From: an uncultured bacterium
GTDB taxonomy: Bacteria > Bacteroidota > Bacteroidia > Bacteroidales > Bacteroidaceae
Assembly: GCA_905215655.1 (NCBI GenBank)
Contig: CAJMQT010000019.1
Coordinates: forward strand, 1 to 22,598
Reading direction: 5' to 3'
Length of the DNA stretch: 22,598 bases
Position 1 is the stretch's first letter. Every line of letters begins with the position of its first letter. The notes below the pieces were generated by a model. That model saw nothing but the letters and a program-made list of their open reading frames with translations, was not told where the DNA came from and did not search any database. The position numbers were made by a program, and so were the translations under genes. This document shows, piece by piece, positions 1 to 7,747 of the stretch.

Positions 1-59
1 TTGCCGATGAAAACTGTAAGCAAACTATATGGATAATGTTTCGGATTGTAAGTAAAACG
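1..59 (-). repeat. Partial copy of a dispersed intergenic repeat (flank part)
   Basis: Read on the plus strand, these 59 nt align without gaps to the minus strand of 12693-12751, the flank of the four-module element upstream of uvrA. By hand count 46 of 59 positions agree. The first 20 nt agree at 18 of 20, and the final GTAAGTAAAACG is identical. The module array itself, if present, would lie just left of the window. Orientation is given relative to the 12693-12855 element. What the repeat does is unknown. Confidence 0.6.
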
Positions 60-185
60 ATATTCTGGCATGTTGAAAAAACAGTTTGCCGTGTTTGCCG
101 TCTTAACTGTAAAGCCTCTTTTTGTTGTAATCTGTTACTTTTTTGTGCGTTATTATAAAAAATCAGCAATTAATCGCCGAATTTA
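60..185. other. Non-coding stretch upstream of the thr promoter
   Basis: I see no gene, RNA or convincing signal here. An open frame reads through this stretch into thrA, but its translation is unlike any aspartokinase N-terminus, and a good promoter lies downstream of its start, so I treat it as non-coding. Together with 1-59 and the leader this makes a 327-bp region without a gene. Confidence 0.6.
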
Positions 186-216
186 TTGCCATAGTAAATT
201 ATTCTTGCTACATTTG
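186..216 (+). promoter_or_regulatory. Promoter of the thr operon (Bacteroidetes type)
   Basis: A TTG at 186-188 is followed after exactly 20 nt by TACATTTG at 209-216. This matches the known Bacteroidetes housekeeping pattern, TTG near -33 and TAnnTTTG near -7. Transcription would begin around 221-225 and leave a leader of about 105 nt before thrA. The transcription start is inferred, not measured. Confidence 0.7.
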
Positions 217-271
217 CGGGCAATTTTATGGTGTGCGGTCGCCGGTAACCATTCCTGTCGAAACACGCCGC

Positions 272-331
272 ATGGAGAACAACCCCCGTTTGTATCGGAG
301 GGCTCTGACATCAAAACATTACAAAAAATGA
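272..331 (+). CDS. Possible 19-codon leader ORF overlapping the thrA start
   Basis: An ATG at 272 opens a 19-residue frame (MENNPRLYRRALTSKHYKK) whose TGA at 329-331 overlaps the thrA ATG at 328 in an ATGA arrangement. It lies wholly downstream of the predicted transcription start. The peptide is basic and has one threonine and no isoleucine, so it does not look like a classical thr attenuator peptide. The overlap could couple translation of the two frames. It may equally be chance; a conserved peptide sequence in related genomes would be needed to believe it. Confidence 0.25.
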   Translation: MENNPRLYRRALTSKHYKK

Positions 332-2763
332 AAGTATTGAAATTCGGAGGAACGTCCGTAGGTTCCGTAAAAAGCATCCTTTGCTTGAAAAAAATCGTGG
401 AAAAAGAGGCTCGCAAGCAGCCCGTTGTAGTGGTGGTAAGCGCTCTCGGAGGCATTACCGACAAACTTATCGCGACGTCGCAACTCGCCCTGCACGGCGA
501 CGACGCTTACAAGGCGGAGTTTGAAGCGATGGTGGACCGCCACCATCAAATGATCGACACGATAATAACAGACACGAAGAAGCGTGAAGACCTCTTTAAC
601 GTGGTGGACCAGCTCTTCGAACAGTTGAAAAGCATTTATTACGGCGTTTATCTAATTCACGACCTCAGCGAGAAGACGCAGAACGCCATCGTGAGTTACG
701 GAGAGCGTCTCAGTTCACATATCGTGGCGGCTTTGATAAAGAATGCGGAGCGACTAAACGCGCGCGACTTTATCAAAACGTTGCACAAAAACAACAAACA
801 TACTCTCGACAGCGAGCTTACCAACAGGCTGGTCTGCGAGGCGTTCAAGAACGCTCCGCGCGTAGCCGTCGTGCCCGGCTTTATCAGTAAAGACCGCGAC
901 ACGGGCGAGACAACCAACCTCGGGCGTGGCGGCAGCGACTATACGGCGTCGATTATCGCCGCAGCTCTTGACGCAGAGGTGCTCGAAATATGGACCGATG
1001 TAGACGGATTTATGACCGCCGCCCCGCGCATAATCCACACGGCCTACACCATCAACGAGCTTAGTTACATCGAGGCGATGGAGCTTTGCAACTTCGGAGC
1101 AAAGGTAATCTATCCTCCGACGATATATCCCGTCTGCGTGAAGAACATCCCCATAAAGGTGAAAAACACCTTCAACCCGCAGAGTCCGGGCACCATCATC
1201 AAAGACAAGATAAGCAACGACACCAAGGCTATCAAAGGAATATCCAGTATCAGCGGCACAACGCTTATTACGGTCACCGGTCTTTCCATGGTAGGAGTTA
1301 TCGGCGTCAACCGCCGTATCTTCACCGCCCTTGCCAATAACGGCATATCCGTCTTCCTTGTCAGTCAGGCGTCGTCTGAAAACTCTACGTCAATCGGCGT
1401 GAAAGACTCCGACGCCGAAGCGGCGGTAAGAGTGCTCAACGCCGAGTTCGCGAAAGAGATTGAGACGGGAGCAATGTTCCCCATGCACGCCGAAAGCGGT
1501 CTTGCTACCATCGCGATAGTGGGAGAGAACATGAAACACTCGCCCGGTATAGCCGGCAAACTGTTCGGAACGCTCGGTCGAAGCGGCGTCAGCGTCATAG
1601 CCTGCGCCCAAGGTGCGTCTGAGACAAACATCTCTTTCGTTATCAACGGAAAATATCTCAGAAAGTCGCTGAACGTACTTCACGACTCGTTCTTCCTCTC
1701 CGAATACAACGTCCTCAACCTCTTCATCTGCGGAGTGGGCACCGTCGGAGGCAAACTTATCGAGCAGATACGCGCGCAATATGACGAACTGAAACGCAAC
1801 CGGCGTCTGAAGCTCAACGTGGTAGGCATCGCAAGCAGCAAGAACGCCATATTCAACCGCGACGGAATAGACCTCGACGATTATCGGGAGCAGCTCCTCC
1901 AATCGGAACCGAGCGGTGTTGACCGTCTCCGCGACGAGATAATCGGCATGAATATCTTTAACAGCGTCTTTGTCGATTGCACCGCCAGCAAGGATGTCGC
2001 GGCTATATATCAAGACCTGTTGGAGCACAACGTCTCGGTAATAGCAGCCAACAAGATAGCCGCATCGTCGGATTATGACAGCTATTTGAAGTTGAAAGAG
2101 ACGGCGCTCGCTCGCGGAGTGAAATTCCGCTTTGAGACAAATGTCGGTGCGGGACTGCCCATCATCGGCACCATCAACGACCTGCGTAACTCGGGCGACA
2201 AGATATTGAAGATTGAGGCGGTGCTCAGCGGCACGCTTAACTTCATCTTCAACGAGCTGTCAGCAGACGTCCCCTTCTCCGAAGCCGTGCGTCGCGCCAA
2301 GGAAGAGGGGTACAGCGAGCCCGACCCGCGCATCGATCTGAGCGGTACCGACGTAGTCCGCAAACTCATAATCCTTACCCGCGAAGCCGGATATAAGGTG
2401 GAACAAGCCGACGTTGAGAAGCAACTCTTCATTCCGGAAAGCCTCTTCAACGGCTCGTTGGACGACTTCTGGAAACATCTTCCCGAGCTTGACGCCGACT
2501 TCGAGAACCGTCGCCGCGAGCTTGAAACGAAAAATCAGAGATGGCGCTTTGTCGCCAAGATGGAGTCGGGACGCACGAGCGTGTCGCTTCGGACGGTAGG
2601 AAAAGAGCACCCGTTCTACAATCTTGAAGGCTCCAACAACATCGTCCTGCTCACCACCGAGCGATATAAGGAATACCCGATGCTTATCCAAGGTTATGGC
2701 GCAGGCGCCGGAGTGACGGCTGCCGGAGTGTTTGCCAATATCATGAGCATTGCAAATATCTAA
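328..2763 (+). CDS. thrA: Bifunctional aspartokinase / homoserine dehydrogenase I
   Basis: This 811-residue fused enzyme phosphorylates aspartate and reduces aspartate semialdehyde to homoserine, the first and third steps of the threonine branch, in the cytoplasm. The aspartokinase domain opens with KFGGTSV (residues 5-11), and GRGGSDYT (199-206) and WTDVDGF (from 222) mark its active site. Regulatory ACT domains fill roughly residues 310-460. The homoserine dehydrogenase begins with the nucleotide-binding GVGTVG (469-474), then NK (575-576) and the EEGYSEPDPRIDLSGTD segment. I chose the ATG at 328 because the kinase motif follows at once and the length fits the family. The open frame further upstream precedes the promoter. 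It heads a three-gene operon, with 19 nt to the next gene. ACT domains imply feedback control, probably by threonine. Confidence 0.96.
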   Translation: MKVLKFGGTSVGSVKSILCLKKIVEKEARKQPVVVVVSALGGITDKLIATSQLALHGDDAYKAEFEAMVDRHHQMIDTIITDTKKREDLFNVVDQLFEQLKSIYYGVYLIHDLSEKTQNAIVSYGERLSSHIVAALIKNAERLNARDFIKTLHKNNKHTLDSELTNRLVCEAFKNAPRVAVVPGFISKDRDTGETTNLGRGGSDYTASIIAAALDAEVLEIWTDVDGFMTAAPRIIHTAYTINELSYIEAMELCNFGAKVIYPPTIYPVCVKNIPIKVKNTFNPQSPGTIIKDKISNDTKAIKGISSISGTTLITVTGLSMVGVIGVNRRIFTALANNGISVFLVSQASSENSTSIGVKDSDAEAAVRVLNAEFAKEIETGAMFPMHAESGLATIAIVGENMKHSPGIAGKLFGTLGRSGVSVIACAQGASETNISFVINGKYLRKSLNVLHDSFFLSEYNVLNLFICGVGTVGGKLIEQIRAQYDELKRNRRLKLNVVGIASSKNAIFNRDGIDLDDYREQLLQSEPSGVDRLRDEIIGMNIFNSVFVDCTASKDVAAIYQDLLEHNVSVIAANKIAASSDYDSYLKLKETALARGVKFRFETNVGAGLPIIGTINDLRNSGDKILKIEAVLSGTLNFIFNELSADVPFSEAVRRAKEEGYSEPDPRIDLSGTDVVRKLIILTREAGYKVEQADVEKQLFIPESLFNGSLDDFWKHLPELDADFENRRRELETKNQRWRFVAKMESGRTSVSLRTVGKEHPFYNLEGSNNIVLLTTERYKEYPMLIQGYGAGAGVTAAGVFANIMSIANI

Positions 2764-2782
2764 TCGTTCAGAAACAAATCAA

Positions 2783-4015
2783 ATGAAACATATCATCATC
2801 TTAGGTGACGGAATGGCTGACCACAAGGTGGAACGTCTTGGCGGAAAGACTCTGCTGGAATACTCCCGACCCGAATATATGAACATGCTGGCACGCTCGG
2901 GGCGTACCGGACGGCTCATAACCGTGCCCGAAGGATACCAGCCCGGCAGCGAGGTGGCAAACACGGCGATAATGGGTTACGACCTCGACGAGGTCTACGA
3001 GGGGCGCGGTCCCCTTGAAGCCGCAAGCATAGGATACGACATGCAGCCCGACGATCTGGCACTTCGGTGCAACATAATAACGCTTTCTGACGGACGGATA
3101 AAGAACCATCACGGCGGACATCTCGGCACGGAGGAAAGTGATGTGCTGATAAACAGCCTTAACGAGCACCTTGCCGATGGGCGCGTCAAGTTTGTCAAAG
3201 GCATTCAATACAGGCATTTGCTTATAATAAAAGGTGGCAGCAAATACATCGAATGTGCTCCGCCGCACGACCATCCCGAAGAAGAGTGGCGACCGTTGCT
3301 GGTAAAGCCGATGGCGAACGCTCCCAAAGAGAGCGGACGTATGTCGGCTGAGGAGACGGCAGAGCTTATCAACGACCTTATAATCCGCTCGCAACGACTG
3401 CTCGAAGAACATCCTTTCAATCGCGACAGAGCCGAGCATGCCAACAGCATCTGGCCTTGGGGCGGAGGTTATCGCCCGCGTATGAAAACCTTGTCGGAGA
3501 TGTATCCGCAGATAAGACGCGGCTCCGTAATTTCGGCGGTTGACCTTATACGCGGTATCGGACGGTATGCCGGACTGCGACGCATCGTCTGCGACGGCAT
3601 GACCGGTCTTGCAAATACCAATTATGAGGCGAAAGCCGAGGCGGCAATCAAGGCGCTGAGAGATGGCGACGACTTCGTCTTCCTGCATGTGGAGGCAAGC
3701 GACGAAGCGGGACATGACGGTGACTTGGAGCTTAAACTCAAAACAATAGAATACCTGGACAGGCGCATCATCAAGCCGATTTACGAGGAGGTGAGCCGTT
3801 GGACGGACGATCCTGTCTGCATAGCCGTACTTCCCGACCATCCCACACCCGTCGAAATACGCACCCATGTCAGCGAACCCGTGCCTTTCATTATATGGTA
3901 TCCGGGCATTACGCCCGACGGTGTGACCGAATACGACGAGACAAGTTGCGTGGGCGGAGCTTACGGACTGCTGCGTCTGACAGAGTTTATGGACAAATTC
4001 ATGGAAATAGATTGA
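2783..4015 (+). CDS. Cofactor-independent phosphoglycerate mutase-like metalloenzyme; proposed homoserine kinase
   Basis: This 410-residue protein belongs to the alkaline phosphatase / iPGM metalloenzyme superfamily. Visible metal-site elements are GDGMAD near the start (D9), the candidate nucleophile Ser in PGSEVAN (S56), HVEASDEAGHD (302-312) and DHPTP (352-356) with H362 after it. Members with this neighbourhood have been catalogued as a proposed homoserine kinase because they sit between thrA and thrC in genomes lacking the GHMP-family thrB. That fits here: it lies 19 nt after thrA and 3 nt before thrC, and no GHMP kinase is seen. Its reaction would be homoserine to O-phosphohomoserine. 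The alternative is a true 2,3-bisphosphoglycerate-independent phosphoglycerate mutase. ATG 2783 is preferred over an in-frame start at 2750 inside thrA. Confidence 0.85.
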   Translation: MKHIIILGDGMADHKVERLGGKTLLEYSRPEYMNMLARSGRTGRLITVPEGYQPGSEVANTAIMGYDLDEVYEGRGPLEAASIGYDMQPDDLALRCNIITLSDGRIKNHHGGHLGTEESDVLINSLNEHLADGRVKFVKGIQYRHLLIIKGGSKYIECAPPHDHPEEEWRPLLVKPMANAPKESGRMSAEETAELINDLIIRSQRLLEEHPFNRDRAEHANSIWPWGGGYRPRMKTLSEMYPQIRRGSVISAVDLIRGIGRYAGLRRIVCDGMTGLANTNYEAKAEAAIKALRDGDDFVFLHVEASDEAGHDGDLELKLKTIEYLDRRIIKPIYEEVSRWTDDPVCIAVLPDHPTPVEIRTHVSEPVPFIIWYPGITPDGVTEYDETSCVGGAYGLLRLTEFMDKFMEID

Positions 4016-4018
4016 ACA

Positions 4019-5320
4019 ATGAAATATTACAGTACAAACAAACAGGCACCGCTCGCCACGCTGCATGAAGCCGTGGTAAAGGGGCTTGCCGCTGACCGCG
4101 GACTATATATGCCGGAGCAGATAAAGGAGCTCCCGCAGACGTTTTATGACAACATCGACAAACTTTCGTTTCAGGAAATAGCCTTCGAGGTTGCCAAGGC
4201 GTTCTTCGGCGAGGACGTGGACGAGTCTTCTTTGAAGGACATAGTTTATGACACGCTCTCGTTCGACTGTCCCGTTGTGCCCGTAACGGGCAACATCTGC
4301 TCGCTCGAACTGTTCCACGGACCGACTCTCGCCTTTAAAGACGTGGGCGCAAGGTTCATGGCACGACTGCTGCAATACTTCATCCGGCAGGAAGGACGCG
4401 AACAGGTTAACGTGCTCGTAGCGACCAGCGGCGACACCGGTTCTGCCGTGGCAAACGGTTTTCTCGGCGTTGACGGCATACATGTTTACGTGCTTTACCC
4501 GAAAGGGAAGGTCAGCCGGATACAGGAAAGCCAGTTTACCACGCTTGGACAGAATATCACCGCCATCGAGGTGGATGGCGTCTTCGACGACTGTCAGAGC
4601 CTTGTCAAGAGCGCATTCATGGACACCGAGCTTAACGCACACATGAAGCTGACGTCGGCAAACTCGATAAACGTGGCTCGTTTCCTGCCGCAGGCGTTCT
4701 ATTACTTCAACGCTTACGCCCGCATGAAGGCTGAGGGACGCGGCGATAATCTCGTGATCTGCGTGCCGAGCGGCAACTTCGGCAACATTACGGCGGCTCT
4801 CTTCGCCCATCGTATGGGGCTGCCGATAAAGCGGTTTATCGCCGCCAACAATGCCAACGACATCTTCTACAACTATCTTCAGACCGGCGTCTACGCTCCG
4901 CAGCCGAGCATTCAGACCATTGCTAACGCCATGGACGTGGGCGATCCGAGCAACTTCGCACGTATAATCGACCTTTATGACAATTCTCACGACCGCATAA
5001 CGCAGCTTATAAGCGGTTCGACGTATAAGGATGAGGACATCCGACAGACGATGGCTGCATGCTACCGCGAGAACAAATACATCCTCGACCCGCACGGAGC
5101 TTGCGGCTATCAGGCGCTGAAAGACAACCTGCGGGACGGCGAGACGGGCGTGTTCTGCGAGACGGCACACCCCGCCAAGTTTAAAGAGACGGTGGAGAGC
5201 GCCATCGGAGCAGAGGTCGTGATACCCGAAAGGCTTGCTGCCTTTATGAAAGGCACGAAGCAAAGCGTTCTGATGAGCCGGAATTTTGAAGATTTCAAGA
5301 CTTTTCTTCTTAACGAATAA
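4019..5320 (+). CDS. thrC: Threonine synthase
   Basis: This PLP-dependent lyase of 433 residues converts O-phosphohomoserine to threonine. The PLP lysine is K107 in GPTLAFKD, the phosphate-binding loop is SGDTGSA (137-143), and the N-terminal threonine-synthase segment with the Tyr-Tyr-Ser-Thr start is present. It starts 3 nt after the preceding stop, so it is clearly in one operon with thrA and the metalloenzyme gene and completes the pathway. Length is usual for the family, and no motif is missing. It is followed by a convergent intergenic region with several hairpins that probably end the transcript. Confidence 0.96.
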   Translation: MKYYSTNKQAPLATLHEAVVKGLAADRGLYMPEQIKELPQTFYDNIDKLSFQEIAFEVAKAFFGEDVDESSLKDIVYDTLSFDCPVVPVTGNICSLELFHGPTLAFKDVGARFMARLLQYFIRQEGREQVNVLVATSGDTGSAVANGFLGVDGIHVYVLYPKGKVSRIQESQFTTLGQNITAIEVDGVFDDCQSLVKSAFMDTELNAHMKLTSANSINVARFLPQAFYYFNAYARMKAEGRGDNLVICVPSGNFGNITAALFAHRMGLPIKRFIAANNANDIFYNYLQTGVYAPQPSIQTIANAMDVGDPSNFARIIDLYDNSHDRITQLISGSTYKDEDIRQTMAACYRENKYILDPHGACGYQALKDNLRDGETGVFCETAHPAKFKETVESAIGAEVVIPERLAAFMKGTKQSVLMSRNFEDFKTFLLNE

Positions 5321-5460
5321 GCGGCGAAAGGGTAGGGCGACGACTTCATCTTGTCGCCCGTGATGAAACAAACGTCAATATGACGGAACGTCTGGCAATG
5401 TTTGTTTAAAAGTAAAGTATTTTTACCTTGGCAGCGTTTCGTCTTATCAACGGATATTTA
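5321..5460. other. Convergent intergenic region with hairpins after thrC
   Basis: There is no gene here. Two inverted repeats are visible: GGGCGAC at 5335-5341 with GTCGCCC at 5353-5359, and AAACAAAC at 5366-5373 with GTTTGTTT at 5400-5407, the latter enclosing a smaller CGTCA/TGACG pair. Neither has a good T-tract directly after it, so they may be mRNA 3' structures and not terminators. The module array starts immediately after. Confidence 0.45.
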
Positions 5461-5551
5461 TTGATTTCCAAAAGGCGGTCTTTTAGCTTGTAAAAGGCTG
5501 CCTTTTGCATTGTAAAAGACCGCCTTTCAGACTCTGAAAGGCGGTCTTTTG
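5461..5551 (+). repeat. Four-module palindromic array, copy 1 (22-nt period)
   Basis: Four 15-nt modules of the form AAAAG-N5-CTTTT start at 5470, 5492, 5514 and 5536, exactly 22 nt apart with 7-nt spacers. The outermost base is degenerate in modules 3 and 4. Module 1 and module 3 are reverse complements. Modules 3 and 4 together form a perfect 37-nt palindrome with 18-nt arms (5514-5531 and 5533-5550) around one C. The 24 nt at 5461-5484 are identical to the start of the copy at 12756. The hairpin with flanking A4/T4 could terminate transcription from both converging genes. Its family role is unknown to me. Confidence 0.85.
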
Positions 5552-5582
5552 TAACGCTATATGTAACGTCTTGATTTTCAAA

Positions 5583-5624
5583 AAGATACAAATGCGGTTT
5601 TTAAACCTTGTATCTTGCGTTTTT
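5583..5624 (+). terminator. Bidirectional intrinsic terminator between thrC and the M13 peptidase gene
   Basis: AAGATACAA (5583-5591) pairs with TTGTATCTT (5608-5616), and an inner GGTTT/AAACC stem continues the hairpin. T5 at 5620-5624 follows on the plus strand. An A-rich run at 5579-5584 gives a T-tract when read from the minus strand. It would serve thrC from the left and the convergent peptidase gene, whose stop is at 5690, from the right. Confidence 0.7.
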
Positions 5625-5689
5625 ATTTAAGGAAACGCTCGTTGTTAAATGTAAAAAAGTAGTCGGATTTTGAGTCGTTTCCGATGCTT

Positions 5690-7729
5690 TTACCACAAGC
5701 GGAGGCGGGCGTCTTTGTCGAGATACATCTTGTCGGAAGATGTCACTCCGAACGCCTCATACCATGCGTCGACGTGGGGCAGGGCGCCGTTGACGCGCCA
5801 TTCGCCAAGAGAGTGCGGGTCACTCTTCGTGCGGTTGCGTATCTCTTCTTCCGTAATGTTGCCAGCCCAGACGCCTGCGTAGGCAAGGAAGAACCGCTGT
5901 GCCGGTGTAAGTCCGTCGATGTCGCTCAGCGGAGCGTCCTTTGTCGCGTTCTTGAATGCGTTGAAAGCCACTTGCAGACCGCCGTGATCGGCAAGGTTTT
6001 CGCCGAGGGTGAATTTGCCGTTGGCGTTCAAATCAGGCAGCACTTTTATTGCGGAGAAGAAGTCGGCGTACTCGTTTGCACGCTTGTTGAAGTTGTCTGC
6101 GTCGGCGGCTGTCCACCAGTCGGTCATATTTCCGTTCTTGTCATAATGGCGTCCTTGGTCATCGAAACCGTGAGTCATTTCGTGTCCGATCACAACACCT
6201 ATCGCTCCGTAGTTGAAGGCGTCGTCAGCCGTAGGGTCGAAGAACGGCACTTGAAGTATTCCGGCAGGGAAACAAATCTCGTTTGTGGTGGGATTGTAAT
6301 AAGCGTTGACCGTCTGCGGTGTCATAAACCACTCGTCGCGGTCAACCGGTTTGCCGGCGCGGTAGTCGATGTCCCACTTGTCCCAGAACTTACGACAGTT
6401 CTGCACGTTCTCGTAATACGACAGTTCGGGATTTATTTCGAGTCCCGACATGTCCTTCCATTTGTTCGGATAGCCGATTTTTACGTAGAAGGCGTTAAGC
6501 TTATCGAGAGCCGCCTTCTTGGTGGCGTCGCTCATCCAGTCTTGGTCTTTTATCCTTTCGGCAAGCGATGTCTGAAGGTTTTTCACGAGTTTCTCCATAC
6601 GTTCTTTTGATGAAGCGGGGAAGTAACGTTCTACGTAGATCTTTCCGAGCGCCTCGCCCATCTGACTTTCCACCTGACTTGTGGCACGTTTCCATCTCGG
6701 ATGGTCTTCCTTACGTCCTGACATCGTCTTTCCGAAGAAGTCGAAGTTTGCCGCTATCACGTCATCGCTGAGATATCCCGCAGCCGAAAGTATCACATTC
6801 CATTCCATGTAAGCCTTCATCTCGTCAGCGGAAGCCTCCGACAGAATTTTGTCGGCACCCTTTACGAAGTTGGGTTGTCCCACGATAAGCTCTTTGAAGT
6901 ATTCGCTCTTCACGCCGTTAGCGTTAAGCAGTTTGGTAAGTCCTACGTTCGGATAGTTCTTTTCAAACTCCTGAATGTTCGTCTTGTTGTAGTTTGCCTC
7001 AACGTCGCGAAGCTCCGTGCGTGATTTTGACACCTTTGCGAGCGCCGTTTCGGTCTTCATTATGCCCTCCATCTTCTTCTGTGACGCCGCGTCAGAGAAG
7101 CCGAAGAGCTTGAACATGCGCACGATGTGTTTTTTATATGCCTCTCGTATAGCCGTGGTTGCCGGGTCGTTGTCGAGATAATACTCCTTTTGTCTGAGTG
7201 TAAGTCCGCCCTGATTGACGTAAAGAATATTCATGCTTGCGTTCTTCTGGTCGGCCATGAAGCCGATACCCATAGGCACTCCGTAGCCGAAAGTGGCGTA
7301 TTTGAGCTGTATCTTGCGCAGGGCTTTTACGTTTTTTGCGCTCTCTATCTCGTTGATGAGCGGCATAACGGGCTTTACTCCGTCCTTGTTGCGACGCACG
7401 GAGTCCATCGCCAATTTGTAGAAATCGCTGAGTTTCTGCTCCGTACTGCCTTTCCGGTAAGTGTTTTGAAGCAGATCCGTCAGGATAGAATTGATGCGTT
7501 TGTTATTGTCCTGACCAAGTTGGTCAAAGCTGCCGAAGCGAGAATAGGCGGCAGGAAGCGGGTTTTTCTTCTTCCATCCGCCGCAAGCGTATTGGTAAAA
7601 GTCGTCCGCCGGTCTTACACTATTATCGAGATTGGTAAGGTCAATGCCCGATTTCAGCTGTGTCTGTGCGCCTGCGGCAAACGGAACCGAGGCAAATAAC
7701 ATAGCCGGAATAAAATGTTTCATTTTCAT
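5690..7729 (-). CDS. M13 family zinc metallopeptidase (neprilysin/PepO-like), exported
   Basis: This 679-residue peptidase carries an N-terminal signal peptide (MKMKHFIPAMLFASVPFAAG, cut near AQ). It has the M13 signature in order: NAYYN at 475-479, the zinc-binding HEMTH at 516-520, and ENLAD at 577-581, whose Glu is the third zinc ligand and whose Asp supports the active site. It probably acts in the periplasm or is surface-attached and cleaves oligopeptides. I see no lipobox Cys after the signal. Mammalian and many other M13 enzymes end in a Cys-x-x-Trp box; this one ends in Arg-Leu-Trp without the Cys. It starts 18 nt after the ABC-F gene stop, so the two are probably co-transcribed. An alternative start is the Met two codons later. 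Confidence 0.93.
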   Translation of the reverse strand: MKMKHFIPAMLFASVPFAAGAQTQLKSGIDLTNLDNSVRPADDFYQYACGGWKKKNPLPAAYSRFGSFDQLGQDNNKRINSILTDLLQNTYRKGSTEQKLSDFYKLAMDSVRRNKDGVKPVMPLINEIESAKNVKALRKIQLKYATFGYGVPMGIGFMADQKNASMNILYVNQGGLTLRQKEYYLDNDPATTAIREAYKKHIVRMFKLFGFSDAASQKKMEGIMKTETALAKVSKSRTELRDVEANYNKTNIQEFEKNYPNVGLTKLLNANGVKSEYFKELIVGQPNFVKGADKILSEASADEMKAYMEWNVILSAAGYLSDDVIAANFDFFGKTMSGRKEDHPRWKRATSQVESQMGEALGKIYVERYFPASSKERMEKLVKNLQTSLAERIKDQDWMSDATKKAALDKLNAFYVKIGYPNKWKDMSGLEINPELSYYENVQNCRKFWDKWDIDYRAGKPVDRDEWFMTPQTVNAYYNPTTNEICFPAGILQVPFFDPTADDAFNYGAIGVVIGHEMTHGFDDQGRHYDKNGNMTDWWTAADADNFNKRANEYADFFSAIKVLPDLNANGKFTLGENLADHGGLQVAFNAFKNATKDAPLSDIDGLTPAQRFFLAYAGVWAGNITEEEIRNRTKSDPHSLGEWRVNGALPHVDAWYEAFGVTSSDKMYLDKDARLRLW

Positions 7730-7747
7730 AGCTTATTGTATTATAAC

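Noticed and set aside
70..327. N-terminal extension of the thrA reading frame by 86 codons
   Set aside because: The extension shows no aspartokinase similarity, starts upstream of a strong promoter match at 186-216, and the known family start (MKVLKFGGTS-like) is at 328.
2801..4066. Antisense open frame of 421 codons opposite the proposed homoserine kinase gene
   Set aside because: No family features, fully opposite a well-supported gene, and the same thing occurs opposite thrC (4103-5371). These are by-products of codon bias in the real genes.
5461..5551. CRISPR array
   Set aside because: The repeated modules are 15-nt palindromes with 7-nt, partly conserved spacers, and no cas gene is near. 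This is not repeat-spacer architecture.
5684..6610. Plus-strand open frame of 308 codons opposite the M13 peptidase gene
   Set aside because: The opposite strand carries all catalytic motifs of M13. The plus frame has no signal or domain I recognise.
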